Shown here in pieces: positions 50,301 through 62,851 of a stretch of DNA of 64,000 bases. Under the pieces are notes generated by a model that saw nothing but the letters and a program-made list of their open reading frames with translations, was not told where the DNA came from and ran no database searches. A program made the position numbers and the translations under genes. The DNA lies in NCBI GenBank assembly GCA_040954595.2, contig CM082596.2, positions 1,612,001 to 1,676,000 of the forward strand. The letters are read 5' to 3'. The stretch comes from Balanoglossus misakiensis. Taxonomy: Eukaryota; Hemichordata. Numbering within the stretch: position 1 is the stretch's first letter; each line of letters starts with the position of its first letter.

Positions 50301-53300
50301 CATTACAAATCCAATTCTATCTACAATTCAAAATTCATCATTACATCTGTTAACTTACCTGTTTACACTTTCTGCACCAACTCCACATCAAGATGCTGTC
50401 CTGATAACCTGGTATTGGTGAGTCTAGTTTGCGGAGTAAGATCTGAATGGAAGCGCCACAATGAACAAACTTCCTGACGTGTTCTATCATAGGCACATCA
50501 CAGACAGCATTGGGGCATACGTAGGAAGATCTGGAAAAAACACCAAAATGACAATCATATCACCTACACTTCAAGTTATTGGAAGCCACAGACTTAGATG
50601 TACCCAGGTACACCTCTTACTAGATTTTCAACAAAGCTAATGCATTTCATGAACTCTGCATCCAAACTCACCTGAAACAGTACCTCTCCAGAAAAGCTCC
50701 CAAAGTGAAATCATTCCTACCATAGAAATCCATTGTGACTACCCTGAAATCAGAAACGTTAAATCATGATCACTTTGAATTATCCACAATGATACATGTA
50801 GGGTGAATACAATAAGAAATACTTCTGACTACAAGGACACATTTTCCACAGTTAAATATACCCATCAGTTATGTTTGCTAAATGTACATGTAGTTACTCA
50901 CCATGGGTAAACACATGGATTTGGTGCAATGCTTGATTTGCTGGAGTAACTCCCAAAGAGAACCTTGATGTGTTGATGTAAATAGGGATCCAGGCAGTCC
51001 ATCTGAAAACAAACATTTGACAAGTCAGCCGGGATATCACTTTTTTTCATTCTACATGCATTGACAATATTTCAGCATCATCTCAAACACAGAGAACTTC
51101 GCATCTTAAGAGTTTTGACCTGAAAATCAATCTTACCTTTCTTTGATAGTAATCCTCATCCACACCCTCTGTTTCATCACAACCATTCTTGCCGATGCCA
51201 TTACTGATACTTTGTTCAGGATTTCCATTCTCTTCTTCAAAGCACTTTAACTTCATGCGGCCACCCCTCGCCCTGAAATCTGCCAGAAGGGACTTAGTAC
51301 TGTTTTCACTGACAGGTTTGGTCAGCCTCTCAACTACAAACTTGTGAGTATCGTCGATCTTGACTGAAGACAGGCTGTAGACATGACCATGGTAGACACC
51401 ATAATCAGTATTCATGCCATTTTCACTGAAGGTCTTGGTCGAATCTGTCTTCACATCCTCTTCAAGTCGCGCAGACCAGTAGATTTCCTCGGGGAAGAAA
51501 TGTCTGACTTTGGAGTTTTGGCCGAGAGTGGTGAGTAAGTACGGCAGTTTGTAAGTCAAGTACGGCGAACACGACAGGTGTACCGTTTCTAAGGCTTTGA
51601 CAAACCTTCGTCGTTCTTCAGCACCATCGCTGCTGTCAGCTTCGCTAACTTTCCTCAGCCTCTCTGCACTGGAAACTGGCAATTTGCCAGAATCTACCTC
51701 GGTTCTTGGCATGGAGCCAGCAGCCTCTCCAGATCTTGGCAACTTGGCAGAGTCTTCTGAAGCATTTACAGCAGCCTCCATCTCCCGAGCTATCTGTACG
51801 TTCCTGTCCACATGGTTTGACCTGTTGTCGCTCAACAAGTTTTCCATGCTGCTGCTTTTGGACGACTTCCCGTCAGTCAATTCTTGCATGTCAAAGAACT
51901 CCCGATCATCAAACTCAGCACTGGCCGGTGAATTCATACAGTCATCCAGGTTAACCACATCTGACAAATAAAATGCAAAATAATTATTTCATATCAGCTT
52001 CAAAGACCAAGACACATGAACTTTTGGTCATGTTTTCTCCAATCCATTTGCTGTTGTCATTTCGATTCAGGATAAAATTGCTAGACTTACTTTCATCAAC
52101 TGTTTCTTTATCAGATTCAGGTAGTTCTGGTGGCAGTGAATGTTCGTCCATGAGATAAGACATTTCAAGTCTGGAGTTGTAAGCAGTGTATATCATAAAC
52201 TGCATCACTTTCTTCACCTATCAAGACAAGGCAAAACAAATTAGAATACTTGACCCAAGACAGGATGGTGACAATGGCTTTCAAATATCTTCAACTTAAC
52301 TGCAATAGCTCAGTCAATCAGCCACCTCAGCAAACTCACAGAACAGTTAAACTAAGTGACATACTTACCCTAGCTAGTTCGGCCTGTGATCCGCCTCTCA
52401 GAATGACAGAGCAACCAAGGTGGGTGGCGCAACCTTCAAAGAACATCAGTGTCTTGGTACAGCCTAGAAATACAAGAAAAACGCTTATAACGCAGAATGC
52501 TTGGGAAGTAAAGCCTACGTGATGGGGTGATTTTGAAAGAGAAAGATTGAGCAAACCCCGCTCCACATGTGGCATATGTTACTATGGGGATGTGTTTACT
52601 TACCATCCTCCATTTTGAAACTCTGAAGTCGGAATGAATGACAGAACCCAAGCCTTGGTTTGGCCACTTGTTCTATAGATGGGATCAGATCAGCTTGTGT
52701 GCACCGAGACACTCTCTCCATCACTTGCTGCAAGGCAAACAGAATAAGAATGTATCATTTTCTGCAAGAATAATGCTAGTTAGTGTATTCATATTGGCTA
52801 GTGTATTCGTATCGGCCAGTGTACAGGAATTTTACTCACCGGTTTGACATTTAAAATAACAGTTATTCCAGCGTGGTGTAAGAAATCCTGGGCAAGTCTG
52901 GCTACACTCTTCTCGACAAGTAATATCTCTGGTTGGACATTGGCAATCTTTGCAACGCAGTTTTTCAAAAACTCATGTTCCTAGATGCAAAGATGACAGA
53001 AAAAGCCGAGATGAAGAATAGTGCTCTACATAGTTGGATGACAGCATTAACAAAAGTACATGTCACCTATCACATTCCACAGATAATATCAGTTCTGACA
53101 AGAATGTCATTGTCTGTAATCTGAAAAATCCAAATCTATGTATTTGTGAGCTCACCTGAAGAACCAGTGGATCCAAAGAAGACATTTTGTTTTCAACCCT
53201 CTGGTATTCAATGGCTGACGTCAGCAGAAGTATCTTTGGGTTTATGATGTGGGTGTCCATCTGAAAAATGATCAACAGAAAAAAATACATGTTGATGGAT

Positions 53301-56300
53301 TGAAATGATGAACAGCTACAAATGAGCAAGATGTCAAAGATTAATCATTAGAATCAACGGAACTATGACACCAACCTTTTTATGAGCCACGTTTTTCGTA
53401 CAGACAACTCCATTCACCATGCAACTATCAGTTTTCTGTCCACCTGGCACTTTCTTAAATTGCACATACTGTCTGATATCCATATCATCATCGTCGTGTC
53501 GCACATCTGGTTTCACCTGTATAACAAAGCCATTAAATTTTCAATGACCAATCATATAAAGGAATGCCATATTGAATCAAGTTTGTGGAACAATTTCTGC
53601 TTGTGACAGATACTCTGATCAAACTCACCAGTTCACTTATTCTCCTGACCAATGGCAAAATGGTATCCATCCAAGCAACAGACAAACCTTCCACTCTCAG
53701 CTGCTGTTCTAACATGGCCATCATGTGAGTGTAATGAGCAGTACTACAGAACACAACCGAAAACAAAAAAAAATATCAAATTAAAAGGTCACTATTTTCC
53801 CATCATATCATTATGTCTGTCTCTGATTGGTCAACAACAACATGGATGCCAACTATTTTGACCAGTATTCATGAAGTTATAAGATACCGAACAACACCCA
53901 TTATACTGCAGAGATTATCTCAGTTAGCACTACACTGTGTAAATACCTCAGTCTCTCCATTGCCAAGCGTTCTCCATTCTCCTCTCTGAGATGATCTGTG
54001 CACTGCCAGCCCTGAGGCATCTCCTTGGCATCTGCTACTGTTACCACGGACAGAGCACCTGGAGAATCAAAGAGAAATGTTTATGCATGAATGAATGAAT
54101 GTTCGAGTAGATACGAAACGACAAGACAAATGTTATACACGGTGGAGAACCAACTTTATGAATACTGTCTTCATTTTACCTTTGAAGTCATCTCCTATTG
54201 TGCTGGACGCAGTAGAATCTTGGTGGAAATATAAATCCCATGATCCTCCGCTATCTCGCTTGCAGTCACGCACTGTGGACAGAGAGCGGGGAAAGTTTAG
54301 GTATAGGGTGGTTGTTTGCCTGTGTGTGTGTGTGTGTGTGTGTATACATGTGAACAAGATATTGTTTGGGGTTGCCAGTATGAGAAGGTGCACATGTGGA
54401 GAGGAAGGTGGTTACCAATTGTGAGCATGACTCTAGTGGATCAGCTATCCAGAAAGAAACTAAGATGAAAGAAGTGAAACAACTAAAAGAGGTTTTCATG
54501 ACATGGTGGAATGAAAGAAATCTGCGGACATAAGAAGAGAAGTAAAATATAAAGAAAGCCAGAGAAAGATGAGGAACAAAAATCCTGAAATAATGCATGA
54601 AATGTGTGTCACCAAAAACCTGTATCAAAGTAAGAGTTTCAGAAAGTTAAAATAAACTGAAAAAGGTTGAAAAAAAATAAAAGTTAGGGTTTACTGGCAG
54701 TGGAGATGGATGGAGTTTGTGTTGTGAATGTGGTCAATTATCAAGCACCCATGTTAATATTGCACATTGTGGCCACCACAATTATTGTTATATGTAAATG
54801 AAAAAATTCAAATTGGCATTGCCAAGTTCGATGATCTTGGATTATTTTTCCATTTTGTGATATTAAAATGATTCAAGATTATGCAGAATTGGAATGTATT
54901 GACCAGTTCACAGCTAAAGATTTGACATTGCCAAGTTTGATTCATGAAATAATCATTTCACAAATTAAGCTTGGAAATATGAAATCCATAGCTGACAACT
55001 ATCATTTCTATAACTGTGTTGCGTGAATGTAATAATATTACGTTGACGAGATGTTTTCTTGGGTCGGTAGTTGACTGTGGCTTGTTGTACGTCCAATGAA
55101 AACTGAGATGCATCGCTCTCTTTAGTCATTGTGGATGATTCGCTGTCAAGCCGTTCTCTCATCACTTTATCTGGAATGAAATGAATGTGATTGGATGACA
55201 GGTGACCTCGGGTTTGAGGTCACCAAAGGGATCAAGAATGAACAGATAAGTCTGTCATTAAAATGTGATGATATCCGCATATTATGGACATTAATGTAAA
55301 TAAAACATTTTAAGCTTGGAAACACCTTTCTTTGCTCGTAGCATAATGCTTGGTAGTGTCTTTAGTATTAAGTTTAGTTGCGAAGCTTGGCGTTATCTCA
55401 TTACGCAGGTGATATTCAAAATGAGTTCTATTGACAACGCCTCACAAGAGCTGTAGAGAAAACTGTACTGGTCCAAACATACTCTACTCTCATCAATACA
55501 ATGTGAGATGACAAACATACCATCAATGTCTTCTTCTGCAGAACTATCTCCCTTTTCTTGCAGATCAATCTCCTTGAACCATTTTGGTTCCCAATAATCT
55601 TCCAACGAACTCGTCTCATCACCGGAATCATTGTACTCCAGGTTCTCCATCTCATCCCTTGCCGTCTGAAAACAAAATCTTCCATAATTACAACTGCATT
55701 CTTTTCAATACAACTTTCCACACAGCTACGCTCAACTTCTCGACGGAATACTTGCCTGTCCTGGCCTATAGAGGGCATATTCATCTCTAAATACTTGATC
55801 GGGTCCGAGAACACTCTCCAGCAATTTGGCATCCATCAAAGCCTGTCCAATGGCAATGCCTTGGTATCTGTGTGAGAAAATCAAAACATGATTAAGCTCA
55901 AATCTTGTGACACTTTCTCGAAAAACCCAATACGGGAAGAGTTGTTTTTTTATGCTAAGAGACAACTTGAACACACTGAGAATAGTTACCTGTTGACTGC
56001 TTTGTCTTTGTGTATCAGCCAATCCACCAACTCGCTACCAACGACACATTCAATGTAAGTACGTAGTCTGTAACGATGGCTCTGAAACTGTATCCCATTG
56101 CTGGGGTTTCTGATTCGTAACCAGATATCCCTCAGCTGTGACGAGTCCTGTATAAGATTGATACAAAGTTCATACATTTAAACCCGTAGTGGACTTGAAC
56201 TTTTTGGTACTGACAAAAAATTACGTGATTGAAGTATGTGTTTCATCATAGAGTTTAACTTTGCCCCTTGAAGTGTTCTTCAAGGTGATAGATTATTCAC

Positions 56301-59300
56301 CTGGATCAGCAGTTTTCTTTCTGTTTCAACGGAGTGTCTTTTCCTCTGGAAGTCCAGCATGGGTGTTATAGCTTCAAAGGGATTGGTTGGTGACTCTACA
56401 CTGACTGTACTGTGACTTCTGTCAGTTCAAGATAAAAAAGATATGGGAAAAAATCACTTGTTGAATTCCTGTTCAATTTATGACAATGTTGGTTTATGTT
56501 CATTCATGCTTATTGAAATTGTTTTACTTTATTTATTTTTCATTATACAGTCAATAGCACTGTGGAAAAATGTTATTTTTTGTGTTTGTATCAATCCTAC
56601 TGCAATGTCATGGAATTATTATGGAATTTATGGTTGATAAAAAGGAAATAAAATCTATAAGAAAATTCACTTTCTGTTCCTGTTCATTTGTCGTACCAAA
56701 ATAAATAGAATCTGAAAAACAATGTTCTTTTCTCTCTTGCACTTCCTTTTTCTGAGCAAAGGTTAAAGCCACAGTATTTCTCGTAGGGGCAAAATTTTGT
56801 TTGAAACGGCATCTATAATTTCTAAAAGTAGATGATAATTGATACTGAATCGAACAGTCATCATCCCCAGCTCTGCTGATAAACTCATACAATTTACAAT
56901 ATAACGAGTGAAGAACGACTTTCTGTCCGGACAGAAAGTCACGTGAGTCAGGCTAATGTTGACACACGTGACTAGTGCGCATGCGCACTCAAATGTGAAT
57001 CTATGCGGAAGAGGTTTGGTCGCCCCGAATCAAGCGACTCAGCGAAGAAATGCGCACTAATTCGGCGAAATTTTGGGAAGATAACTTTATGGGAGAAATC
57101 AGTCGATGGAACCAGATCAAATCCGAAAATGGTCTGACCATCAAAATGTCAAAGTGGCACGTTTGCTGATCGACATGTACAACATTTCCGTTGTAAACAA
57201 ACCCGCGCATCATTTCAAGTGTTACGGGCGATATTTTCGGCTTGCATGTAGCTACAATTGCCCAAACTTTTCTTACATCTTCATTATATAGTATTCCATG
57301 ATGGATGTACTGGAAAAACGGGCTTTTTTCGATGATGAAAAATGGATGCACACGAGAAATACTGGGGCTTTAAAGATGTCGACTGCATTCTTACAGATGG
57401 TAATTTGGGGGCCAGGTAAACAATGCATGGAAACTACGCAACAGGTTGATAAATCCTAACCCCCAACTCTATAGAGTTACGGGACTGAGCTGTAAAGGTG
57501 ATGACCTTCAGAGAAAGGTCACAACTCCAGTAGAAGGGTACAATGTACAGACTATTACTGATCGCTCTAATTTCACTGTACACTCCACTGTTGATTCTAG
57601 ATGTTTAAGGCGGAGTTGCAAAGTTATACATAAACAATTAAAACTCTGTCGCAGTTCAGTTCTGCAGTCTAGTCTGCTCTCAGAAATATGGCAAATACTT
57701 TAAGTGTTTTCAAATTTAATCCACACATAGTTTGGTTGTTGCTCATACAGTTTATTTATTTAACAGGTGTCTTTGCTCTTTGCACAGGCCTTATATTAGA
57801 CACACCCAAGGCTCGTGTCAGTACCCACGATGCTTTTGGTGCTGAGAAGTGGACCTCTTATGTTACTAATAGTTAAAAACCTTTATTTACGCACACAGAC
57901 TTTATGTATGTATGTACACAGTCTTTGTTAAAATAGGGAAAGCTTAGGGGGTCTGAAGTTTACTAATGCAGGTGAGTTAGCGTGAACAACAACGAAGATG
58001 GCAACAGTCGCTGAAACTGAACATCCCAAAGAAATCTGTGGAGATTTCCTGTGTTGTACCAGATGTCTGGGGCAGTTTAGAACTCCTAAAATTCTACCTT
58101 GCCTTCACACATTCTGCGAGCCATGTTTGACTACTCTGCTTGAGAAAACGGGGTATCTAAAGTGTCCAGAATGCCGGCAGCAATGTCAAGTTCCTAATGA
58201 GGGAGTGTCAGGGGTCAAGGACAACTTGTTCATGGTCAGCCTGATTGAGATATTCACCGAGCAGCTGAAGTCCAAGTGCGAAATCTGGGAGGATTGCGAA
58301 CGGTGCGGACAGAACATGGCAACTCACAAGTGCGTGGAATGCCAGCTGAATCTCTGCGTAAAGAGGTGTGTCATAGTACATCAGAACCTGCCCGACACAA
58401 AAGAGCACAGGCTGGTGGCTCTGGAAGGACTTGAGAAAATAGATTCAGTAAGTCTGGTGGGTACAACCCCTGCAGAATACTGCAGTGTCCACACCAGCAG
58501 TGAAATTAACTTCTACTGCGAGACCTGCCATGTTCTCGTCTGCCCTGACTGCAAAGAAGCTGAACATGGTCTGCCAGAACACGTACACAGAGATTTGCGC
58601 GAGAAAGCAGACGAGTACCTCAAAGACATGAAAATCATGGTGGACAGACTAAAGGTGAAAGAACAAGAAGCTGAGACATGTGAAACCCGGGCAAAGCAGA
58701 CACACAGCGATCTTGAGGAGCACCACAGACAGGAAGAAAAGAAGGTGAGAATGAAAGCAGAAGAAATGATCAAACAAATCAAACAAGAAGAGCAGAGATT
58801 GATAGAAAACCTGAACAAACATTATGAAGGTCACTTGAAAAGATCAGCAGCAGACATCAATGAACTTGAGTTTAAACACAGTGACATTAAGGGCACTTGT
58901 GGATATATGGAGACACTGATGCACCATGGGAATGCTGCTCAACTTCTCTCCACAAAAGGGGAAGCACAACAGAGCTTCATGAGACTTATTGCCACGGAAA
59001 CCAAACCAGGAACAGAGTACGGATGGGTGGAGTTCAAACCAAGTAAGTTCAATGAGGTTGGGGTTCTGGGAGAGATCACCAGACCAGATACGAGTGGTTC
59101 TGCAGTAACACCAATGACACCTTCGTCGGGGAAGTTCGATTTCCCATCCGTGGAACACTCCAAATCAAGATACTACGACAACAGAGTGATGGAGCATGAT
59201 GATGATGCAGACGCTAGACACGAAGTTGCCACGACAATGGGAGATCAGCAAACACCTCATCAGCCCCCTGCTGTAAGAAAATTGGTGAAGACCATTGGAA

Positions 59301-62066
59301 ACAAAGGCAGCAGTGAAGGACAATTCATCAGACCAGTCAGTGTGGCCATAAACAAACAGAGGGACATCGTCACCGCTGACAGCAACAATAACAGATTGCA
59401 AGTCACCACACTGGATGGCAGAGTCAAGAAAATCCTAAGATTTACAAAATTTCATAAACCTTTCATTCCGATTGACATTGTTGTATCAGGGGACATGTAC
59501 TATAGTTTGGACGATGGGAATAAGCAAGTTGTTGTCAGTAATAAGAAGGGAGGTGTCATCCGAAAGTTTGGACACAATGAGTTGAAGGATCCCTATGGGA
59601 TAGCCATTAGCCCTGTCAATGGAAATGTCTATGTCACTGATAAAGGTGACCACTGCATACGGATTTACAAGCAAGGGCAGTATCTGCGGTCACTTGGGTC
59701 AGAAGGCAAAGGTCATGCACAGTTTAACTGGCCGAGAGGCATCACGGTGGCGGGGAACGGGGTCGTGTTCGTGGCCGACTATCGAAACAACCGCATTCAG
59801 GTTTTCACTGCAGATGATGAGTTTTTGTATTTATTTCCCTACCGCAGTAACGGGGATGGCACACAGAGAAATCCCCTGGCGATAACCACAGATAACAGAT
59901 ACCTGTATGTCAGCGATAATCACAGCATTCACAAGCTTGACCTGAGTGGGAGGATCATTTGCCGTATAGATAGCGATGAGGACAGAGTAAATAGTCCCAC
60001 TGGGTTGGCTTTGACGGATGAGGAACCCAGCAGGGTGGTTGTAGCTGATATGGGCAACCATTGCATCAAAATATTTGCACAGTGATTGCCCCATAGCTGG
60101 AAAATTGCAGAGACATGGACACTCTGCGATGGACAACTACAAGACAGACAGATGGACGGACGGACAGACAAAGAATTTAATATGTTTGTGAATGTGTATG
60201 GATGATCTCTTTGTACTCAAGCAAAAAATAACTCATATTATGGTAACTAAGTTTGTAGTATACTAATGGAAGAGGAACCAGAGTGAAAATTGCATTTTGT
60301 AGTAATAAGGGTTAATTATTGGGAACTCTGTTGTAATTATTGTGGTACTTTAGGTAATATTTAATAGATTTTCATTTTATTGGAAAAAGCATCATAATGT
60401 ACTTTGACATAGTTTTGTTAACTTTTGTAAAAGCAGATCTACTTCAACTTGTTCATCTTATGTAATGTATCAGTAGAATAAATGCATTGTCAATTCACAG
60501 GTGATTTGGCTTCAAATTGTAAATTCTCGCCTAGCATCTTCTCTACACCCTTCCACCCCTATCTCTCAATACACCAGCCCAATCATACCACTGGCAACAC
60601 TGGGGTTCACAAGACAATACACATCCCTCACCTTGTCCTTACAAATTCTTCTTCTTTGAAAAGGATTCCCATCTTTTTCTTGATGGATGGTGTGAAGACT
60701 CCATCAGCAGACATTTCCTCAACGCGACTCAGATCTTCATGAAGTGCTCGGAAATTACCATCAGCTGACTGGGCATAACTCAGCACAACCTTACAACAGT
60801 ATGTGCAGACCCTCAAATTACCTGAAATAAATAAAAAAAAATCATTTTTATAGGAAAGAATAATCATGAGATAACCACTAGTTGATCTCATCCGATCTTT
60901 GGCCACTCATTGCTCATGAATATGGCAGCAACCTCAATTAAGTCAGTCCACATAAGTTCACATTGATCTTCCAAACTCTCACCCTTGCACCCCAGTTCTC
61001 TTTACAGGGTTCCAACTTTACCATAGAAAATGACGGCTTTGGGTCAAACCACAGTGGTGAAAGAGACTAAACTTCTACTGACCTGAGTAACCCATGAATT
61101 TTCCGGGAACTTCCTGATTGCAGCACCTGTTGCAGAAGATCTGACCACAAACTCTACAGTGATGACGTCGTCTGAAGGTTGTAAATTTATCCCCGCAGTC
61201 GTAACACTCTTTACAGTTGCTGTCTGGCATCCAATACTGCTTGAAATCACTGTCTCTGAAGACCTGGAGAAGAAATTGGAAGAAAGTGGTCATTTTAATC
61301 ACTGAAAACAATGGAGATGAGCAAACCACAAACTATCATAGTGAAGAAGGGTAAGATATTTACTGGATTTTTGGCATCCACCAGACTACTCAGCCTCTTC
61401 AGTACAATACTCAGTGTTCTGCTGGGTTGGTTTGTTCTCTGTGATTCTCCCGGACTGCCAGAAGAGGTGCGACGTCTTCTCACTATACCGCTGCTGTCAA
61501 ACTGTAAATGTTTGGGTCTCTGTGGTGCTGCTCCTTCTTGTGATGTGGGTGATAATGGCGATGTGGCGTGCTGTTGCTGGCTTTGTGTTGTCTGCGTTTG
61601 TTTCTTTCTCATTCTGGGTGAGGATTCCTCATCTGAGCTGCCAGCCACCACATTCTGAAGATGTATGGTCCTGAAGCTGGCATCTGCTCAAAAATCAGGT
61701 CAGATTATATTTTGTCAGTTTTTGCTGAAAGTAATCAGTTTGCAAAGTGTGATACTGGACGATTTGTTGAATTCAGATTGGCACTTTGACCAGTGACCAG
61801 CTATTAGCTACATCACTGAACCACAGTTCATTATCCAATATGATACAGATGTGTAAAATGTTAAAACGTGTAGTTACACCAAAGTTACATTACCAACCTT
61901 TCTTTAATTGTGGCAGTTCTTCTTTCTTTTTGAAAATATTGGTGAATGAGAATAAATTCTGACTCTTGATATCGGGAGAGAGTGGTTTGAATCTTGTCAG
62001 CTGGTCCGAGCTGTCAACGTTTGAATCAGCTGTAAGATACATCTGTCCATCTTTTCCCGATGCCAT
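44392..62066 (-). CDS. PIKFYVE: Phosphatidylinositol 3-phosphate 5-kinase PIKfyve
   Basis: Forty-two coding exons, summing to exactly 2,198 codons (2,197 aa; human about 2,098): 62066-61898, 61683-61364, 61263-61083, 60821-60632, 56418-56301, 56147-55990, 55867-55756, 55665-55521, 55170-55042, 54272-54180, 54058-53947, 53743-53629, 53516-53376, 53260-53156, 52980-52840, 52727-52604, 52463-52369, 52217-52091, 51960-51137, 51002-50902, 50743-50672, 50530-50359, 50202-50024, 49921-49808, 49682-49574, 49434-49320, 49204-49114, 48931-48838, 48648-48363, 48252-48079, 47882-47787, 47425-47260, 47141-47049, 46872-46685, 46554-46363, 46195-45932, 45792-45689, 45523-45395, 45289-45193, 45036-44875, 44721-44647, 44513-44392. 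Domains: FYVE (about 172-232, RRRHHCRVCG), DEP (about 327-416), TCP1-like (575-858), CCR/spectrin-like (about 1133-1450) and PIP kinase (about 1881-end; DDRFILKQ, MDYSLLVG, DYIRTFTWDKK). It makes PI(3,5)P2 and PI5P on endolysosomes. Intron 7 has a GC donor; intron 4 holds a nested gene. Exon 31 (47882-47787) is the least certain. Confidence 0.97.
46944..46966. repeat. GATTT pentanucleotide microsatellite
   Basis: About four to five units of GATTT/ATTTG lie in PIKFYVE intron 33. Confidence 0.7.
48771..48799. repeat. CAGAG-type short tandem repeat
   Basis: Imperfect AGAGC/CAGAG units in PIKFYVE intron 28, between exons ending at 48838 and starting at 48648. Confidence 0.6.
52778..52823. repeat. 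18-bp minisatellite, about 2.5 copies
   Basis: Consecutive copies of a unit reading (G)TTAGTGTATTC(A/G)TAT then GGC(T/C)AGTG lie in PIKFYVE intron 15, immediately before the GTGAGT donor region of exon 15 in plus-strand order. Confidence 0.5.
54321..54343. repeat. TG dinucleotide microsatellite
   Basis: About eleven TG units in PIKFYVE, just upstream of exon 10 on the minus strand (intron 9). Confidence 0.85.
56917..57000. promoter_or_regulatory. Palindrome, E-box and NRF1-like cluster in PIKFYVE intron 4
   Basis: A perfect 24-bp palindrome (56917-56940, centre TCCGGA) runs directly into TCACGTGA (56939-56946). A second CACGTG is at 56965-56970, and a 16-bp palindrome AGTGCGCATGCGCACT lies at 56974-56989, which contains the NRF1 consensus GCGCATGCGC. 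This density of promoter-type sites suggests a start site for the nested plus-strand TRIM-NHL gene (ATG 1 kb downstream), or an internal PIKFYVE promoter on the minus strand (exon 5 is 0.5 kb downstream). Confidence 0.5.
57998..60085 (+). CDS. TRIM-NHL protein nested in PIKFYVE intron 4
   Basis: One uninterrupted frame of 695 aa on the strand opposite PIKFYVE. The C3HC4 RING is intact (C20, C23, C35, H37, C40, C43, C56, C59). It is followed by B-box 1 (about 100-137), B-box 2 (about 162-195), a coiled coil (about 200-310), a linker without a recognisable filamin repeat (about 330-425) and NHL repeats (about 427-695, for example DPYGIAISPVNGNVYVTDKGDHCIRI). It is likely an E3 ubiquitin ligase with an NHL recognition propeller, closest in layout to TRIM2/3/32/56-type invertebrate expansions. 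It shares the C-terminal NHL ending (VVAD-GNHCIK) with the RING/NHL gene at 8343-11184, so they are paralogs. An in-frame TGA just upstream fixes the ATG. TAATGCAG at 57964-57971 could be the acceptor of a 5' UTR exon. A poly(A) signal lies at 60477-60482. Confidence 0.93.
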   Translation: MATVAETEHPKEICGDFLCCTRCLGQFRTPKILPCLHTFCEPCLTTLLEKTGYLKCPECRQQCQVPNEGVSGVKDNLFMVSLIEIFTEQLKSKCEIWEDCERCGQNMATHKCVECQLNLCVKRCVIVHQNLPDTKEHRLVALEGLEKIDSVSLVGTTPAEYCSVHTSSEINFYCETCHVLVCPDCKEAEHGLPEHVHRDLREKADEYLKDMKIMVDRLKVKEQEAETCETRAKQTHSDLEEHHRQEEKKVRMKAEEMIKQIKQEEQRLIENLNKHYEGHLKRSAADINELEFKHSDIKGTCGYMETLMHHGNAAQLLSTKGEAQQSFMRLIATETKPGTEYGWVEFKPSKFNEVGVLGEITRPDTSGSAVTPMTPSSGKFDFPSVEHSKSRYYDNRVMEHDDDADARHEVATTMGDQQTPHQPPAVRKLVKTIGNKGSSEGQFIRPVSVAINKQRDIVTADSNNNRLQVTTLDGRVKKILRFTKFHKPFIPIDIVVSGDMYYSLDDGNKQVVVSNKKGGVIRKFGHNELKDPYGIAISPVNGNVYVTDKGDHCIRIYKQGQYLRSLGSEGKGHAQFNWPRGITVAGNGVVFVADYRNNRIQVFTADDEFLYLFPYRSNGDGTQRNPLAITTDNRYLYVSDNHSIHKLDLSGRIICRIDSDEDRVNSPTGLALTDEEPSRVVVADMGNHCIKIFAQ
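60086..60631 (+). other. 3' UTR of the nested TRIM-NHL gene
   Basis: A short GACA/GGAC repeat follows the stop, then AT-rich sequence to AATAAA at 60477-60482. Transcription ends just 150 bp short of PIKFYVE exon 4 on the other strand. Confidence 0.6.
60974..61070. repeat. Degenerate copy of the TTAA-type miniature element
   Basis: Collinear with the element at 97-183: CTCACCCTTGCACCCCAGTT, GGTTCCAACTTTACCATAGAAAA and CAGTGGTGAAAGAGACTAA. TTAA flanks are lost. It ends about 13 bp from the PIKFYVE exon 3 donor. Confidence 0.45.
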
Positions 62067-62107
62067 TTTTGCTTATGTGTAATTATGTATCAATGGCAAC
62101 AATTATT

Positions 62108-62569
62108 TCTGTGAAGTAATAATTATATGATCATGTTAATTTCAACAATGATAAACTGTTCAAAAAGTGTTGTCATGCCTAGAAATACTACATGCATATG
62201 TCTTTAATATCACTTTGATGTTGTTAGTTTCTGTAAATTGTTAATTTCAGCACTACCTGGTGCATTATCATATATGAAACATGTCCCTGGTGTTAAAACA
62301 TCAAATGTGAAAGATCTTTCTCCACCTACGGAGATTTATTTCAATATTTCATAATGAGAGTTGATCAAAACTCTTCCTTTGTTGCACATTACGTCATTAC
62401 ATCAGTTTTAATTATGATGTACATTGCAAGGGAAAACGTTTCCGGGGTCGTATACACGCAATCGCCGCCTGGGGGCGTTTGTCAGAGTTATTCGGCAAAG
62501 GGCGAACTTGAACGCTAAAAAGCCCGTTATATTCGCTGACACTTTTCCCTGGCCATTATCACACTTACC
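62108..62569 (-). other. PIKFYVE leader intron and 5' UTR exon boundaries
   Basis: A minus-strand acceptor (CTTCACAG) places a leader exon from 62108 into the ATG exon. A consensus donor (CACAG|GTAAGT) ends the probable non-coding first exon at 62569, implying a leader intron of about 460 bp. Confidence 0.5.
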
Positions 62570-62851
62570 TGTGAGATTCTTCCAAACAAAAGCTCCTTTG
62601 TGTAGGTCCCATGATCAAGAAATCAATAGATCAAGAGGTGTTAAACGTGTTACTCCAGGTGCGTGCAGCTGTACTCGTTCCGGCTTGTGTAACCTTTGAC
62701 CCCAGTCTCCAGCCCGAGTTCTTTTTGCACATACCCAAAGTTGAAAATTCTCTTTAATTCACTAAACGCAATTAAAACAAAATTAATACTTAATTTTGTG
62801 CTAATTTATCAACCCTTTCCTTGATTTTTATAATTGAATCACGGCAAATGA

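Noticed and set aside
57001-57351. 116-codon minus-strand frame in PIKFYVE intron 4
   Set aside because: No recognisable domain. It overlaps the candidate promoter, and PIKFYVE exons 4 and 5 join in phase without it.
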